DNA of 64,000 nucleotides. It comes from Nodosilinea sp. PGN35. Its GTDB lineage: Bacteria; Cyanobacteriota; Cyanobacteriia; Phormidesmidales; Phormidesmidaceae. Below are positions 34,911-43,792 of the stretch, piece by piece. The stretch lies in contig NZ_JAQKQJ010000010.1 in the NCBI RefSeq assembly GCF_029109325.1, forward strand, positions 186,001-250,000, in the 5' to 3' direction. Both the position numbers and the translations under genes were made by a program. Under the pieces are notes generated by a model that saw only the letters and a program-made list of their open reading frames with translations, had not been told where the DNA came from and searched no databases. Every line of letters starts with the position of its first letter. Position 1 is the first letter of the stretch.

Positions 34911-35795
34911 GTGCTAAAACGTCTCTCTCTCCTGCCTTTGCTCACCCTCTGTGGCCTGCTCGGCCCCGCGCTGCCGGCTCACTCCCAGGCGTTAACTCCC
35001 TACGTGCTGCCCCTCGACTATGATCTGATGACCGAGCAGGGGCTGTTTTTGGCCAACGAGGCCCAGCAGCTGGCGGAGTTTCAGCAGTTTGGGCGGGCGC
35101 TGGCCCTGGCGCAGCTGGCGGCCCAGCTCGCCCCCAACGACGGGCAGGTGCTGGCCCTGCTGGGCGGCCTCTACCTGCAAAGCGGTGAGGTAGACAAGGC
35201 GCTGCCGCTGCTGGAGCAGGCCCGCAGCCTGCTGCCCAACAATGCCCGAGTGCTGTTTGCCCTGGGCTCGGCCCACCTACAGCAAAACAATCCCCAGCTG
35301 GCGGCGACCTACCTGGAGCGGGGGCTGGGCCTTGAGGCCGACAACCCCAACGCCCTGTTTGACCTGGGCAACGCCTACTTTAAGCTGGGTCAGTATCCCC
35401 AGGCGATCGCCCGGTTTGAGGAGTCGGTGGCGGCGGAGCCGGAGTTTTGGCCCTCGGTGAACAACATTGGCCTGGTGCTCTACGAACAGGGCGAGGCCCA
35501 GCGGGCGGTGGAGTACTGGCGCAACAGCCTGGCGCTGGCGGCCAACGAACCCGAGCCCAAACTGGCGATCGCCGTCGCCCTCAACGCTGAAGGCAACTGC
35601 GGCGTAGCGGTGGTCAGAGCGAGCAACGCGGCCTGCCAGGAGGCGGTGCGCCTGGGCATTGAGGCCCTAGAGCAAGACAGCCGCTACGCCGACCTGGAGT
35701 TTCTCAGAACCAACCTCTGGGGCGATCGCCTGATCGACTCCACCACCGCTTTTTTTGAAGTGCCCGACATCAAAACCCTGCTCAGCGAGCTGTAG
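34911..35795 (+). CDS. Exported TPR-repeat protein
   Basis: A 294-residue protein. The GTG at 34911 gives a good signal peptide (LSLLPLLTLCGLLGPALPAHS). TPR motifs follow from about residue 55 to 230: AALAQLAAQLAPNDGQVLAL, DKALPLLEQARSLLPNN, AATYLERGLGLEADNP, QAIARFEESVAAEP, RAVEYWRNSLAL. The C-terminal part contains NCGVAVVRASNAACQEA. Such proteins scaffold envelope complexes. The frame is open back into queG but that part has no similarity. Confidence 0.88.
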   Translation: MLKRLSLLPLLTLCGLLGPALPAHSQALTPYVLPLDYDLMTEQGLFLANEAQQLAEFQQFGRALALAQLAAQLAPNDGQVLALLGGLYLQSGEVDKALPLLEQARSLLPNNARVLFALGSAHLQQNNPQLAATYLERGLGLEADNPNALFDLGNAYFKLGQYPQAIARFEESVAAEPEFWPSVNNIGLVLYEQGEAQRAVEYWRNSLALAANEPEPKLAIAVALNAEGNCGVAVVRASNAACQEAVRLGIEALEQDSRYADLEFLRTNLWGDRLIDSTTAFFEVPDIKTLLSEL

Positions 35796-35818
35796 CTGCG
35801 GCTGCGCTCGGCTACCGG

Positions 35819-36763
35819 TCAGTAGCGCTGGGGCACAAAGAACTGCTCGTTGATCGGGGGGCGCTCGTAGTCTTTTGGGGCGCTGCGGCGCGGGGTCAGC
35901 TTTAGGGGCTCGGGGGTCATATCCACGTAGTCGATTTTGCTGAGCACGTGGCTGATGCAGTTGAGCCGCGCCCGCTTTTTGTCGTCGGCTTCGACGGTGA
36001 ACCAGGGCGCTTCGGGAATGTTGGTGTGAGCAAACATGGCGTCTTTGGCCTTAGAGTACTCGACCCAGCGATCGCGCGACTCCAGATCCATAGGGCTGAG
36101 CTTCCATCGGCGGGCGGGGTCGGTGAGGCGCGACTGAAACCGCCGCTCCTGCTCGTCGTCGCTCACCGAAAACCAGTACTTCAGCAAAATGATCCCCGAT
36201 CGCACCAGCATGCGCTCAAACTCGGGGCAGGTGTGCATAAACTCGTCGTACTGCTCGTCGGTGCAGAAGCCCATCACCCGCTCGACCCCGGCCCGGTTGT
36301 ACCAGCTGCGATCAAAGCAGACAATTTCGCCCGCAGCAGGCAGGTGGGCCACGTAGCGCTGAAAGTACCACTCGGTTTTTTCGCGATCGCTCGGCGTGCC
36401 CAGGGCCACCACCCGACAGCCGCGCGGGTTGAGCGGCTCGGTAATGCGCTTGATGGTGCCGCCCTTGCCCGCCGCGTCGCGGCCCTCAAATATAATCACA
36501 ATGCGGGTGCCGGTGTGCTTGACCCAATACTGCATTTTGACCAGCTCCACCTGGAGCCGGGCCAGCTCTTTTTCATAGAATTTGCTCTTGAGTTTAGAGC
36601 TGCCCTCCGACTCAGAGATGTGGTAAAAAACAGGCGGCTCTAAGCCCTTCGCCCGATCTTTTTTGCGCTGCTGCTTGACCTTTTTTTTGGCTTTTTTCGT
36701 CTTTTTAGGGGAGTCAGAACTCTCGGTCATATCGAGGTCGGCTGAGGCTTTGCGATCGCCCAT
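35819..36763 (-). CDS. ppk2: Polyphosphate kinase 2 (PPK2 family)
   Basis: A 314-residue enzyme with a Lys-rich N terminus (residues 18-40) and the PPK2 core: IVIIFEGRDAAGKGGTIKR (Walker A), PLNPRGCRVVALGTPSDREK, FDRSWYNRAGVERVMGFC (Walker B-type Asp-Arg) and the SRLTDPARRWKLSPMD lid. It interconverts polyphosphate and NDP/NTP. A lid with RRWKLSPMD points to the class I group. Confidence 0.95.
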   Translation of the reverse strand: MGDRKASADLDMTESSDSPKKTKKAKKKVKQQRKKDRAKGLEPPVFYHISESEGSSKLKSKFYEKELARLQVELVKMQYWVKHTGTRIVIIFEGRDAAGKGGTIKRITEPLNPRGCRVVALGTPSDREKTEWYFQRYVAHLPAAGEIVCFDRSWYNRAGVERVMGFCTDEQYDEFMHTCPEFERMLVRSGIILLKYWFSVSDDEQERRFQSRLTDPARRWKLSPMDLESRDRWVEYSKAKDAMFAHTNIPEAPWFTVEADDKKRARLNCISHVLSKIDYVDMTPEPLKLTPRRSAPKDYERPPINEQFFVPQRY

Positions 36764-36812
36764 GAGTTTTGCCCTATATAGACTGATACAGACTGACGCT
36801 ATGAGCTTAGCG

Positions 36813-39467
36813 CTAGACTAGCGCCTCTAGCAGCTGCGCCTTAGCACTGGTCAGCGCCTCCGGTAGCTTGCTGGCGTCGCGCCCGCCCGCCTGGGCCAGG
36901 TTGGGTCGCCCCCCACCGCCGCCGCCCGTGAGCTTGGCGATGCCGCCGATAAACTTGCCAGCTTGCAGCTTTTGCTCGATCACCTCGGGGCTAAAGGCCG
37001 CCACTAAGCTAACCTTCTCAGGCTCAGGCACAGATCCCAGCACCACGGCCCCGGCCCCCAGCTTTTGCAGCAGACGCTCGGCGGCGGTTTTGAGCGCTTC
37101 GGCGCTGACCCCCTCCAGCTCCGCGACGATAATTTTGACGGTGCCGACGGCTTCGGCCTGCTCTAGCAGCTGATCAGACTTGAGCACCGCCAGTTCAGAC
37201 TTCAGCGCTTCCAGCTCTTTTTGGGCGGTTTTGAGGTCGGTTTGTAGGGTGGTGACGCGATCGCTCAACTCCTCGGGCTTGGCCTTAAAGCGATCGCTCA
37301 GATCCCGCACCACCGCATCGCGCACGTTCAAGTACTCCAGCACGGCGGGGCCAGCCACGGCCTCAATGCGGCGGGTACCGGAGGCCACCCCGGTCTCAGA
37401 GATGATCTTAAACAGGCCAATTTCAGCGGTGTTGCTGACGTGGGTACCGCCGCACAGCTCCATCGACACGCCGGGGAAGTCAATCACCCGCACCTCAGCG
37501 CTGTACTTCTCGCCAAACATGGCGATCGCGCCCTTGGCCTTGGCCTCTTCTAGCGCCATCACGGTGACATCGCCCTGGTGGCCCTCGGCGATCCAGCTGT
37601 TCACCTGGTCTTCGACCTGCTGCACCTCGTCGGCGCTCAGGGGGCGGGGGCAGTTGAAGTCAAACCGCAGGCGATCGAAGGCCACTAGCGAACCGGCCTG
37701 GGAGATGTCGGGATCGACCAGCTTTTTCAGCGCCGCTTGCAGCAGGTGGGTGGCGGTGTGGTTGGCCTGGGCGCGGCGGCGGCAGGCGCGATCGATCTGG
37801 GCGGTGACGGCATCGCCAACGCTGAGGCTGCCCCGCTCCACCTTGCCAAAGTGGACAAAGAAGTCGCCGTCTTTTTTGACATCGTGGACGCGAATCACCA
37901 GGTCATCGCCCGACAGGTAGCCGCGATCGCCCACCTGACCGCCCGACTCGGCGTAAAACGGCGTCTGGTTCAGCACCACCTGGGCTTCCTGCCCCGCCTC
38001 GATCTGCTCCACCGATTTGCCACCCACCAGCAGGGCCTCGACTTTGCTGGCGCTGCTGGTGTCTTTGTAGCCCAAAAACTCCGTCGAGTGAATGTGCTCC
38101 GCCAGGGAGTCCAGGCTGCCCTGCACCGTCAGGTCGATGGTTTCGTGGGCGTCCTTCGAGCGCTGGCGCTGTTCTTCCATCGCCGTCTCAAACCCGGCCA
38201 CATCCACCGTTAGCCCCTGTTCTTCGGCAATCTCCTGGGTCAGCTCCAGCGGAAAGCCGTAGGTGTCGTAGAGCACGAAGGCATCGGTGCCCGAGATTTG
38301 CCTGGTCTTCGAACCGCTCTCGCGCTTGAGAATCTCGGCCAGCAGCTTTTCGCCCCGCTCCAGGGTTTCGAGAAAGCGAGATTCTTCGCGGTCAAGCTCG
38401 GCTTTGATCACCGTCTCGCGCTGGCGGGTGTTGGGGAAGGGGGTTTCTGCTAGCTGAATTGCGGCCTCGGCCACCTTGCTAATAAACGCGCCCTCAATGC
38501 CGATCAGCCGCCCGTGGCGCACCACCCGGCGAATCAGCCGCCGCAGAATGTAGCCCCGGCCCACGTTGGAGGCGGTAATACCATCGGCGATCATGTGAAC
38601 GACGGCGCGGACGTGGTCGCCGATCACCTTCAGCGACACCTTAGTTTTCTCGTCGCATTCTTGATAAACCAGCCCGGCCAGCCCCGCCGCCGCGTCGATG
38701 ATCGGCAAGATCAGGTCGGTTTCGTAGTTGTTGGGCACCTGCTGGAGGATCTGGGCCATGCGCTCTAGGCCCAGGCCGGTGTCAATGTTTTGGTTTTGCA
38801 GCGGCGTCAGGGTGCCCTCGGCATCCCGGTTGTACTGCATAAACACCAGGTTGTAGAACTCGATGAAGCGCGAGTCGTCTTCGAGGTCAATGTGGTCGTC
38901 GCCCAGCTCGGGGTGAAAGTCGTAGTAGATCTCAGAGCAGGGGCCGCAGGGGCCGGTGGGGCCTAAGGCCCAGAAGTTGTCGGCCTCATCCATGCGCTGA
39001 ATGCGGTGGGCAGGGATGCCCACTTGGTCGCGCCAGATGGCAAAGGCATCGTCGTCTTCGCGAAACACGCTCACCACCAGGCGATCGGCGGGGAGTTTGA
39101 ACACCTCGGTAGACAGTTCCCAGGCCCAGGCGATCGCCTGCTCCTTGAAATAATCCCCAAAGCTGAAATTGCCCAGCATCTCAAAGAACGTGTGGTGGCG
39201 CGCCGTGCGGCCCACGTTCTCAATATCGTTAGTGCGAATGCACTTTTGCGACGTGGTGGCCCGGTCCACATCCGCCGGGCGCTGGCCCAGAAAGATCGGT
39301 TTGAAGGGCAGCATGCCTGCAATGGTGAGCAGCACCGTGGGGTCTTCGGGCACCAGGGACGCGCTCGGTTTAATGGCGTGGCCCCGCGCCGCGTAAAACT
39401 CCAGAAACGTCTGGCGAATCTGCGCGCCGGTCATTGTGGTGGAGATAGAGGTGGGGGACTTTGCCAT
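36813..39467 (-). CDS. alaS: Alanyl-tRNA synthetase
   Basis: An 884-residue enzyme: class II core ([59 protein letters not shown]), editing domain with HTATHLL and [15 protein letters not shown] zinc ligands, and the C-terminal C-Ala region with [20 protein letters not shown] at 39467 (MAKSPTSIS) is preferred; the upstream 18 codons are translated heptamer-like repeats. A second ATG at 39434 is also possible. Confidence 0.96.
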   Translation of the reverse strand: MAKSPTSISTTMTGAQIRQTFLEFYAARGHAIKPSASLVPEDPTVLLTIAGMLPFKPIFLGQRPADVDRATTSQKCIRTNDIENVGRTARHHTFFEMLGNFSFGDYFKEQAIAWAWELSTEVFKLPADRLVVSVFREDDDAFAIWRDQVGIPAHRIQRMDEADNFWALGPTGPCGPCSEIYYDFHPELGDDHIDLEDDSRFIEFYNLVFMQYNRDAEGTLTPLQNQNIDTGLGLERMAQILQQVPNNYETDLILPIIDAAAGLAGLVYQECDEKTKVSLKVIGDHVRAVVHMIADGITASNVGRGYILRRLIRRVVRHGRLIGIEGAFISKVAEAAIQLAETPFPNTRQRETVIKAELDREESRFLETLERGEKLLAEILKRESGSKTRQISGTDAFVLYDTYGFPLELTQEIAEEQGLTVDVAGFETAMEEQRQRSKDAHETIDLTVQGSLDSLAEHIHSTEFLGYKDTSSASKVEALLVGGKSVEQIEAGQEAQVVLNQTPFYAESGGQVGDRGYLSGDDLVIRVHDVKKDGDFFVHFGKVERGSLSVGDAVTAQIDRACRRRAQANHTATHLLQAALKKLVDPDISQAGSLVAFDRLRFDFNCPRPLSADEVQQVEDQVNSWIAEGHQGDVTVMALEEAKAKGAIAMFGEKYSAEVRVIDFPGVSMELCGGTHVSNTAEIGLFKIISETGVASGTRRIEAVAGPAVLEYLNVRDAVVRDLSDRFKAKPEELSDRVTTLQTDLKTAQKELEALKSELAVLKSDQLLEQAEAVGTVKIIVAELEGVSAEALKTAAERLLQKLGAGAVVLGSVPEPEKVSLVAAFSPEVIEQKLQAGKFIGGIAKLTGGGGGGRPNLAQAGGRDASKLPEALTSAKAQLLEALV

Positions 39468-39469
39468 GG

Positions 39470-39557
39470 GACGGGGGAAGGGGTGGATGAGTAGGTGGGT
39501 GGATGGGTAAGTGGTGGTCAACCGTAGGGTGCATCCGCAACGCGATGCACCATCTAG
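39470..39557. repeat. Heptamer-like tract and GGTGCAT palindrome upstream of alaS
   Basis: GGTGGAT, GAGTAGG, TGGGTGG and TGGGTAA units follow the 7-bp phase. Next to it is GTAGGGTGCATCCGCAACG...CGATGCACC, a palindrome common in cyanobacteria. Confidence 0.6.
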
Positions 39558-39782
39558 ATGATCTTCGCCAGAGTAGGCCTCAAGGCCGGGCGAACTTTCA
39601 ACCTTTACGGTGAACTTCTATTTTGACCGATGATTGCGGATTGCGAAGATAACTGGAGTAGATATTTGTGTAACTGAGTCATGCGATCGCCCGAACCAGT
39701 CCGCTAGTTAGCTATTTCTGCCATGTCCCACGACCCAGCCTAAACAAACGCATCCGAGGGCGGCTGTCGCCCCACGCTCTAC

Positions 39783-40136
39783 ATGTCAGCAGAACTGCTG
39801 ACCGCCATCGAGGCCCAGTGTGAAGTAGAGGGGGGCCGCAAACGCTCGCCCTTTATAGCCGAAATTCTGGAGCTACTGCTGACCAGCGACATCGGGCAAC
39901 ACCTGCGAGCTAGCGCCCAAGCCCAGCAGCGATCGCTGCTGAGCGAGCTACAGGCCAACTTGATCTTGTTTAACCCATACATTCCCACCGATCGCATTGT
40001 AGAGCTAGCGACGAAAAGTCAGCGCTACCCCGACCAAATGCTGGTGCGCCTGGTGCTGCTGGGGCTGCAACTTTACGAGCCAGCCATAGCGCTGATGGAA
40101 GCCAAGATCGACGGCGGACAGATCGGGGAGCGCTGA
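39783..40136 (+). CDS. Small hypothetical protein, possible DNA-binding type
   Basis: A 117-residue protein opening MSAELLTAIEAQCEVEGGRK. RKRSPFIAEILELLLTSDIG could be a ribbon-helix-helix-like or helical segment, but the evidence is weak. It is followed by three tandem palindromes. Function unknown. Confidence 0.55.
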   Translation: MSAELLTAIEAQCEVEGGRKRSPFIAEILELLLTSDIGQHLRASAQAQQRSLLSELQANLILFNPYIPTDRIVELATKSQRYPDQMLVRLVLLGLQLYEPAIALMEAKIDGGQIGER

Positions 40137-40162
40137 GCGCGATGGTCAACGCTCTGCGGCCC

Positions 40163-40264
40163 CTCGTTCCAACGCTCTGCGTTGGAATGCCCAGTCCCCC
40201 TCGTTCCAACGCTCTGCGTTGGAATGCTCAGTGCTCCTCGTTCCAACGCTCTGCGTTGGAATGC
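40163..40264. repeat. Three tandem CTCGTTCCAACG palindromes, 37-bp period
   Basis: The unit CTCGTTCCAACGCTCTGCGT plus TGGAATGC occurs at 40163, 40200 and 40237, each with a TTCCAACGC/GCGTTGGAA hairpin; 9-bp spacers vary. A related TCAGAGGCTTTGCCTCCTAG follows. These are widespread cyanobacterial palindromic repeats. Confidence 0.92.
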
Positions 40265-40487
40265 TCATCAGAGGCTTTGCCTCCTAGCATGAGCAGCAGA
40301 GCCGCAAAACCAAACTCGCTAAAGAACTCCAGCGCCGCTACGAAAAACTGATGGGCGGCGCGATTATGACCTAGACCATTAATACGAAACCCTGCTTGGT
40401 TACCCCCAATTTGGCAGGGCGCATGCCGTGCTACGGTTTGGTCTTTTGGGAATCGGGGGTTTGGGAATCGGATTCGGTATAAGACTG

Positions 40488-41150
40488 TTACGACTGGGTT
40501 TGCTGGGTTTGCTCGCGGATCAGGGCGCTCCAGTTGTCGTCGGTCATGGCGGCTTGGAGGTCTTTGGCCTTGTCTGTCTGAGCTGTGTGAGCCGCATCGT
40601 GCTCTTTAGACAGGGCGCCATCGGCCATAGCGCGACGGAGCTTGAGCTTTTTGGCTTCGTAGGCTTCGCGTTCGGCGGTAGACATGGCCTGGGTGGCGGC
40701 CTGGGCGATGGTGCCAGCCCAGGTGCCATCGACGTTGCCGGGTGGGGGGCTGGGTAAGGCCGCAATCCACTCATCGCGCAGGGCGCTCATAGCCTCTCGG
40801 TTGGGAAAGTTGAAGGGCTCTACCGTGACCAGGGCACAAACGGCATCGCCTTTGGCGGTGAGGTGGCTGCGCAGCGATAGAGCGACGTTGCGGGAGATGC
40901 CAACAAACTGAGTCTGGCGATCGCGATCGAGCACGGCATAGACCCCGGTTACCTTGGCATCTTGGGTTTGGTCGCACCAGTCGGCAATGGGGATGGGGGT
41001 GCTGCCGGTAGAGGCCGTGGGCGGGGCGGCGGCGGTTTCGGCGGCATGTTCGTCGGCGGCGCTATACAAAAAGTCGTGGAGACTGCGATGCTCGACGGGA
41101 ACGTTTTGATGCTCGATTGGGGCTGGGGCGTCGTTTTGTTCAGAGGTCAC
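40488..41150 (-). CDS. GIY-YIG nuclease family protein
   Basis: A 220-residue protein. After a 50-residue low-complexity N terminus there is VTGVYAVLDRDRQTQFVGIS (GIY-YIG variant GVY-FVG) with Arg in SRNVALSLRSHL, and ALVTVEPFNFPNREAMSALR with a Glu-rich helix. Cyanobacterial and chloroplast GIY-YIG proteins of this form are known but uncharacterised. The C-terminal 80 residues are charged and may bind nucleic acid or protein. Confidence 0.72.
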   Translation of the reverse strand: MTSEQNDAPAPIEHQNVPVEHRSLHDFLYSAADEHAAETAAAPPTASTGSTPIPIADWCDQTQDAKVTGVYAVLDRDRQTQFVGISRNVALSLRSHLTAKGDAVCALVTVEPFNFPNREAMSALRDEWIAALPSPPPGNVDGTWAGTIAQAATQAMSTAEREAYEAKKLKLRRAMADGALSKEHDAAHTAQTDKAKDLQAAMTDDNWSALIREQTQQTQS

Positions 41151-41227
41151 GGGTTGGCCTGGGGTGGTAACACGGCTTCATTATCGTCCTTATTGCATGA
41201 ACCTGCGACGTTGAAGCTTTGTAAACC

Positions 41228-41326
41228 CGTAACTGTCCGTCCCCTTTCTCCCTACGGGAGACGCTAGCGCGTTGGCGAAGCCTGTCCACAGGACAAACGA
41301 CTCCGCTCAGGGGACGGACGGTTACG
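41228..41326. mobile_element. 99-bp MITE with 17-18-bp terminal inverted repeats
   Basis: CGTAACTGTCCGTCCCCT at the left end matches the complement of AGGGGACGGACGGTTACG at the right with one mismatch. The interior contains ACGGGAGACGCTAGCGCGTT and GGCGAAGCCTGTCC, typical of cyanobacterial palindromic repeats. It carries no gene. It lies just before the truncated DUF3368 gene. No clear target-site duplication was seen. Confidence 0.8.
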
Positions 41327-41366
41327 TAAATCAGCGGGTTAGGTGTTACGGCGACCTTGTGACCCT

Positions 41367-41538
41367 ATCTGACCGACTCAAGGTAACTGGGTTGTTAGGA
41401 GTGCTGGTGGCGGCAAAGCAAGACAATCTAATTGCTGAGTTGAAACCCGTTTTAGACGACCTGATAACCCAGGCTAAGTTTAGAGTCTACCCAGACCTGT
41501 ATCGTCAGATCTTGCAGGACGTTGATGAGTGGGATTAA
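41367..41538 (+). pseudogene. C-terminal fragment of a DUF3368/PIN-type toxin
   Basis: DRLKVTGLLGVLVAAKQDNL, IAELKPVLDDLITQAKFRV and YPDLYRQILQDVDE match the C-terminal third of DUF3368 PIN-like toxins. The catalytic N-terminal Asp and the rest are absent; the MITE lies immediately upstream, where the missing part should be. An open frame from 41272 starts inside the MITE. Confidence 0.72.
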
Positions 41539-41615
41539 GCAAGACAAAACCCCTGTGCCACAAGGGCAAGGCTAAACCCTGTTCCCCTTCAGCCCATAGG
41601 GGATCGGCAAAACCT

Positions 41616-42224
41616 ATGATCGCAGGGCTCAACTTCACCCCGATGCTTCCCCAGGAATACCTGGAGTGGGAATCTACCCAGGAGATCAAGTACGCCTACG
41701 TGAATGGGGAAGTTTTTGCGATAACGGGGGGCACGATTCCCCACAATCAAATTGCGCTCAATTTAGCGTCTGCGCTGAAGGCCCATCTGCGCGGCAAGGG
41801 CTGTCTGGTGGTGATGGCTGATGTCAAGATGGAGGTTTCTCAAAATGGGCCTTACCACTACCCCGATGTGATGGTGAGCTGCGATGGGCGAGTTGGCGTA
41901 GCCTGTCCGGAGGACATTCGCAACGCGATTAAACTCATCCGCTACCCCAGCCTGATTGTGGAGGTGCTGTCGCCGGGTACTGCCGACTATGACCGGGGCG
42001 ACAAGTTTACCCACTATCGCCAAATACCCACCCTGCAAGAATATGTTTTGATCAGTGCTGACAAAATCAGTGTCGATCGCTATCGCCGCATCTCGTCTCG
42101 TCGTTGGGACTTGCAGACCTATATAGAAACCGAAACCTTGAGCCTCTCCAGTGTGGACTGGCAAGCCCCCATTGAACTGCTCCATGAAGATGTGCGATTC
42201 GCTGAGAATATGGATGAGGGGTAG
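41616..42224 (+). CDS. Uma2 family restriction-endonuclease-fold protein
   Basis: A 202-residue PD-(D/E)XK-like protein: MLPQEYLEWESTQEIKYAYV at the start, GTIPHNQIALNLASAL, YHYPDVMVSCD with the Asp and LIVEVLSPGTADYDRGDKF with E-V...D-K. Uma2 proteins are abundant in cyanobacteria and of unknown role. ATG at 41616 is chosen; the first 29 codons of the longer frame have no family match. The loop RVGVACPEDIRN contains a GGCGTAGCCTGTCCGGAGG repeat-like segment. Confidence 0.85.
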   Translation: MIAGLNFTPMLPQEYLEWESTQEIKYAYVNGEVFAITGGTIPHNQIALNLASALKAHLRGKGCLVVMADVKMEVSQNGPYHYPDVMVSCDGRVGVACPEDIRNAIKLIRYPSLIVEVLSPGTADYDRGDKFTHYRQIPTLQEYVLISADKISVDRYRRISSRRWDLQTYIETETLSLSSVDWQAPIELLHEDVRFAENMDEG

Positions 42225-42256
42225 AGTAGGACTAGGCATCATCCTTCCTTAGCCCT

Positions 42257-42832
42257 ATGACTGCTGCTACAGACCTGCGATCGCTGAGCGTGCAAGACTA
42301 TCACCGCATGGTAGAAGCGGGGATTTTGGCGGCGGATGAGCGGGTAGAACTGATCGAAGGACAGCTCTATACGATGGCAGCTAAGGGAACGGCCCACAGT
42401 GCCGCAGTAACGCGCATTGATCGGGTGCTGTCGCGGCTGTTGGCGGGGCGGGCGCTGCTGCGATTTCAAGACCCGGTGCAGTTGAGTGACTTTTCTGAGC
42501 CGGAGCCAGATGTAGCGGTGGTGCAGATCGACCCGCAAGACTACGAAGACCACCACCCCACGCCGGGGGAAATCTTTTGGCTGATTGAGGTGGCCGATAG
42601 CACGCTGCGGCGAGACCGTGACCTCAAGGTGCCAGTGTATGGGCGATCGGGCATTGCCGAATACTGGATTTTAGATGTGCAGAAGCGCTGCCTGTACGTG
42701 TTTCGGCAGCCAGAGGCGGGGGGGTATCGCATGGAGCAGAAGCTCTATGAGGGAGATGCGATCGCACCCCTAGCGTTTCCTGATTGCGAGATTGTGGTGC
42801 GGGAGTTGGTGCGATCGGGCGGGCAGCGATAG
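42257..42832 (+). CDS. Uma2 family restriction-endonuclease-fold protein
   Basis: A 191-residue protein: LSVQDYHRMVEAGILAADER, VELIEGQLYTM, GTAHSAAVTRIDRVL, EPEPDVAVVQ, EIFWLIEVADSTLRRDRDLK and YGRSGIAEYWILDV. This is the other common Uma2 subgroup. It is 32 bases after the previous Uma2 gene; its last 110 bases are duplicated at 43.6 kb. Confidence 0.88.
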   Translation: MTAATDLRSLSVQDYHRMVEAGILAADERVELIEGQLYTMAAKGTAHSAAVTRIDRVLSRLLAGRALLRFQDPVQLSDFSEPEPDVAVVQIDPQDYEDHHPTPGEIFWLIEVADSTLRRDRDLKVPVYGRSGIAEYWILDVQKRCLYVFRQPEAGGYRMEQKLYEGDAIAPLAFPDCEIVVRELVRSGGQR

Positions 42833-42877
42833 AGTCGGAACTTAGGATAGGTATGAGGACCGCTTGTAATTCTGGAG

Positions 42878-43174
42878 ATGGCTATGCTGAAGGCGCTACA
42901 ACAAACGGTCAAAGTAGGTGCTGGCGGCAAGATTGAACTGGTTGCACCCGAATGCCCTGAAGGTTCAGATGTGCAGGTGATTGTGCTTTTGGCCCCGCCC
43001 TTGGAGTCTGTAAAAGCCCAACCTATTCAAGCGCTAGAGGGGGATGGAATGGATGGGGAGCGGCAGAGTGCGATCGCGAAGATACAGGCTATGGTTCGCA
43101 GGTATGTCCCGGAAGGTAAATCACTAGTGGATGAACTCATCGCCGATCGCCGAGCTGAGGCAGAGCGTGAGTGA
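42878..43174 (+). CDS. Antitoxin of a PIN-type toxin-antitoxin module
   Basis: A 98-residue protein. The N-terminal QTVKVGAGGKIELVAPECPE and GSDVQVIVLL form an AbrB-like or related beta-hairpin DNA-binding segment; the acidic C-terminal SLVDELIADRRAEAERE would bind the toxin. Overlap with the downstream PIN gene supports the pair. Family assignment is approximate. Confidence 0.75.
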   Translation: MAMLKALQQTVKVGAGGKIELVAPECPEGSDVQVIVLLAPPLESVKAQPIQALEGDGMDGERQSAIAKIQAMVRRYVPEGKSLVDELIADRRAEAERE

Positions 43175-43550
43175 TTTTGTTTTGGATGCTTCGGCTCTGT
43201 TGGCGCTGGTCAATCAAGAGCCGGGGCAAGATGCTGTGGCGGAAATGCTGCCTCGGTCGTTGGTGAGCGCGGTGAATGCTAGCGAGTTAGTGGCAAAGCT
43301 GACCGACCAGGGGATGCCCGAAGATGAGGTTCAGGACGTTTTGGCGGCTTTGGACTTAACGGTGATTTCGTTTGATGAAAGCCAGGGGCAGGTTGCAGGC
43401 TACTTGCGGCTTTTGACTAAGCATTTGGGTTTGTCACTGGGTGATCGGGCTTGTTTGGCTTTGGGGTTGCAGACACGATGCCCTGTAGTGACCGCAGATA
43501 AAGCCTGGGCTAAACTTGAACTCGGTATCGAGATTCAGGTTATTCGATGA
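43167..43550 (+). CDS. PIN-domain (VapC-like) toxin ribonuclease
   Basis: A 127-residue protein with GTG start inside the antitoxin stop (GTGAGTGA), DFVLDASALLALVNQEPGQD (first Asp), NASELVAKLTDQG (Glu), GLSLGDRACLALGLQ (Asp) and VVTADKAWAKL (Asp). The four acidic PIN residues are all present, so activity is likely. Overlap coupling is typical of type II modules. Confidence 0.88.
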   Translation: MSDFVLDASALLALVNQEPGQDAVAEMLPRSLVSAVNASELVAKLTDQGMPEDEVQDVLAALDLTVISFDESQGQVAGYLRLLTKHLGLSLGDRACLALGLQTRCPVVTADKAWAKLELGIEIQVIR

Positions 43551-43611
43551 TCCAGACGCTGCCCATTATGCAAGTTATTCGTATGTGTCTCAGCAGCTAA
43601 AGTCGGGGAGC

Positions 43612-43719
43612 TATGGGATGGAGCAGAAGCTCTATGAGGGAGATGCGATCGCACCCCTGGCGTTTCCTGATTGCGAGATTGCTGTGCGGGAGTTGGTGCG
43701 ATCGGGCGGGCAGAGATAG
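43612..43719 (+). pseudogene. Duplicated 3' end of an Uma2 gene
   Basis: The segment encoding MEQKLYEGDAIAPLAFPDCE and then VRELVRSGGQR is nearly identical to the end of the upstream Uma2 gene (a few base differences). It is preceded by SQQLKSGSYG, which resembles another Uma2 copy. The two copies flank the PIN module. Confidence 0.85.
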
Positions 43720-43792
43720 AAAAGTGTCAGTAGAGTAGGATTAGCAATGCCCACCCTACAGGTTGCAGGTTGACGCTGGTAAGTTAAATTAA

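Noticed and set aside
40163..40264. CRISPR array
   Set aside because: Only three units, spacers of 9 bases and repeats that are themselves full palindromes; no cas genes.
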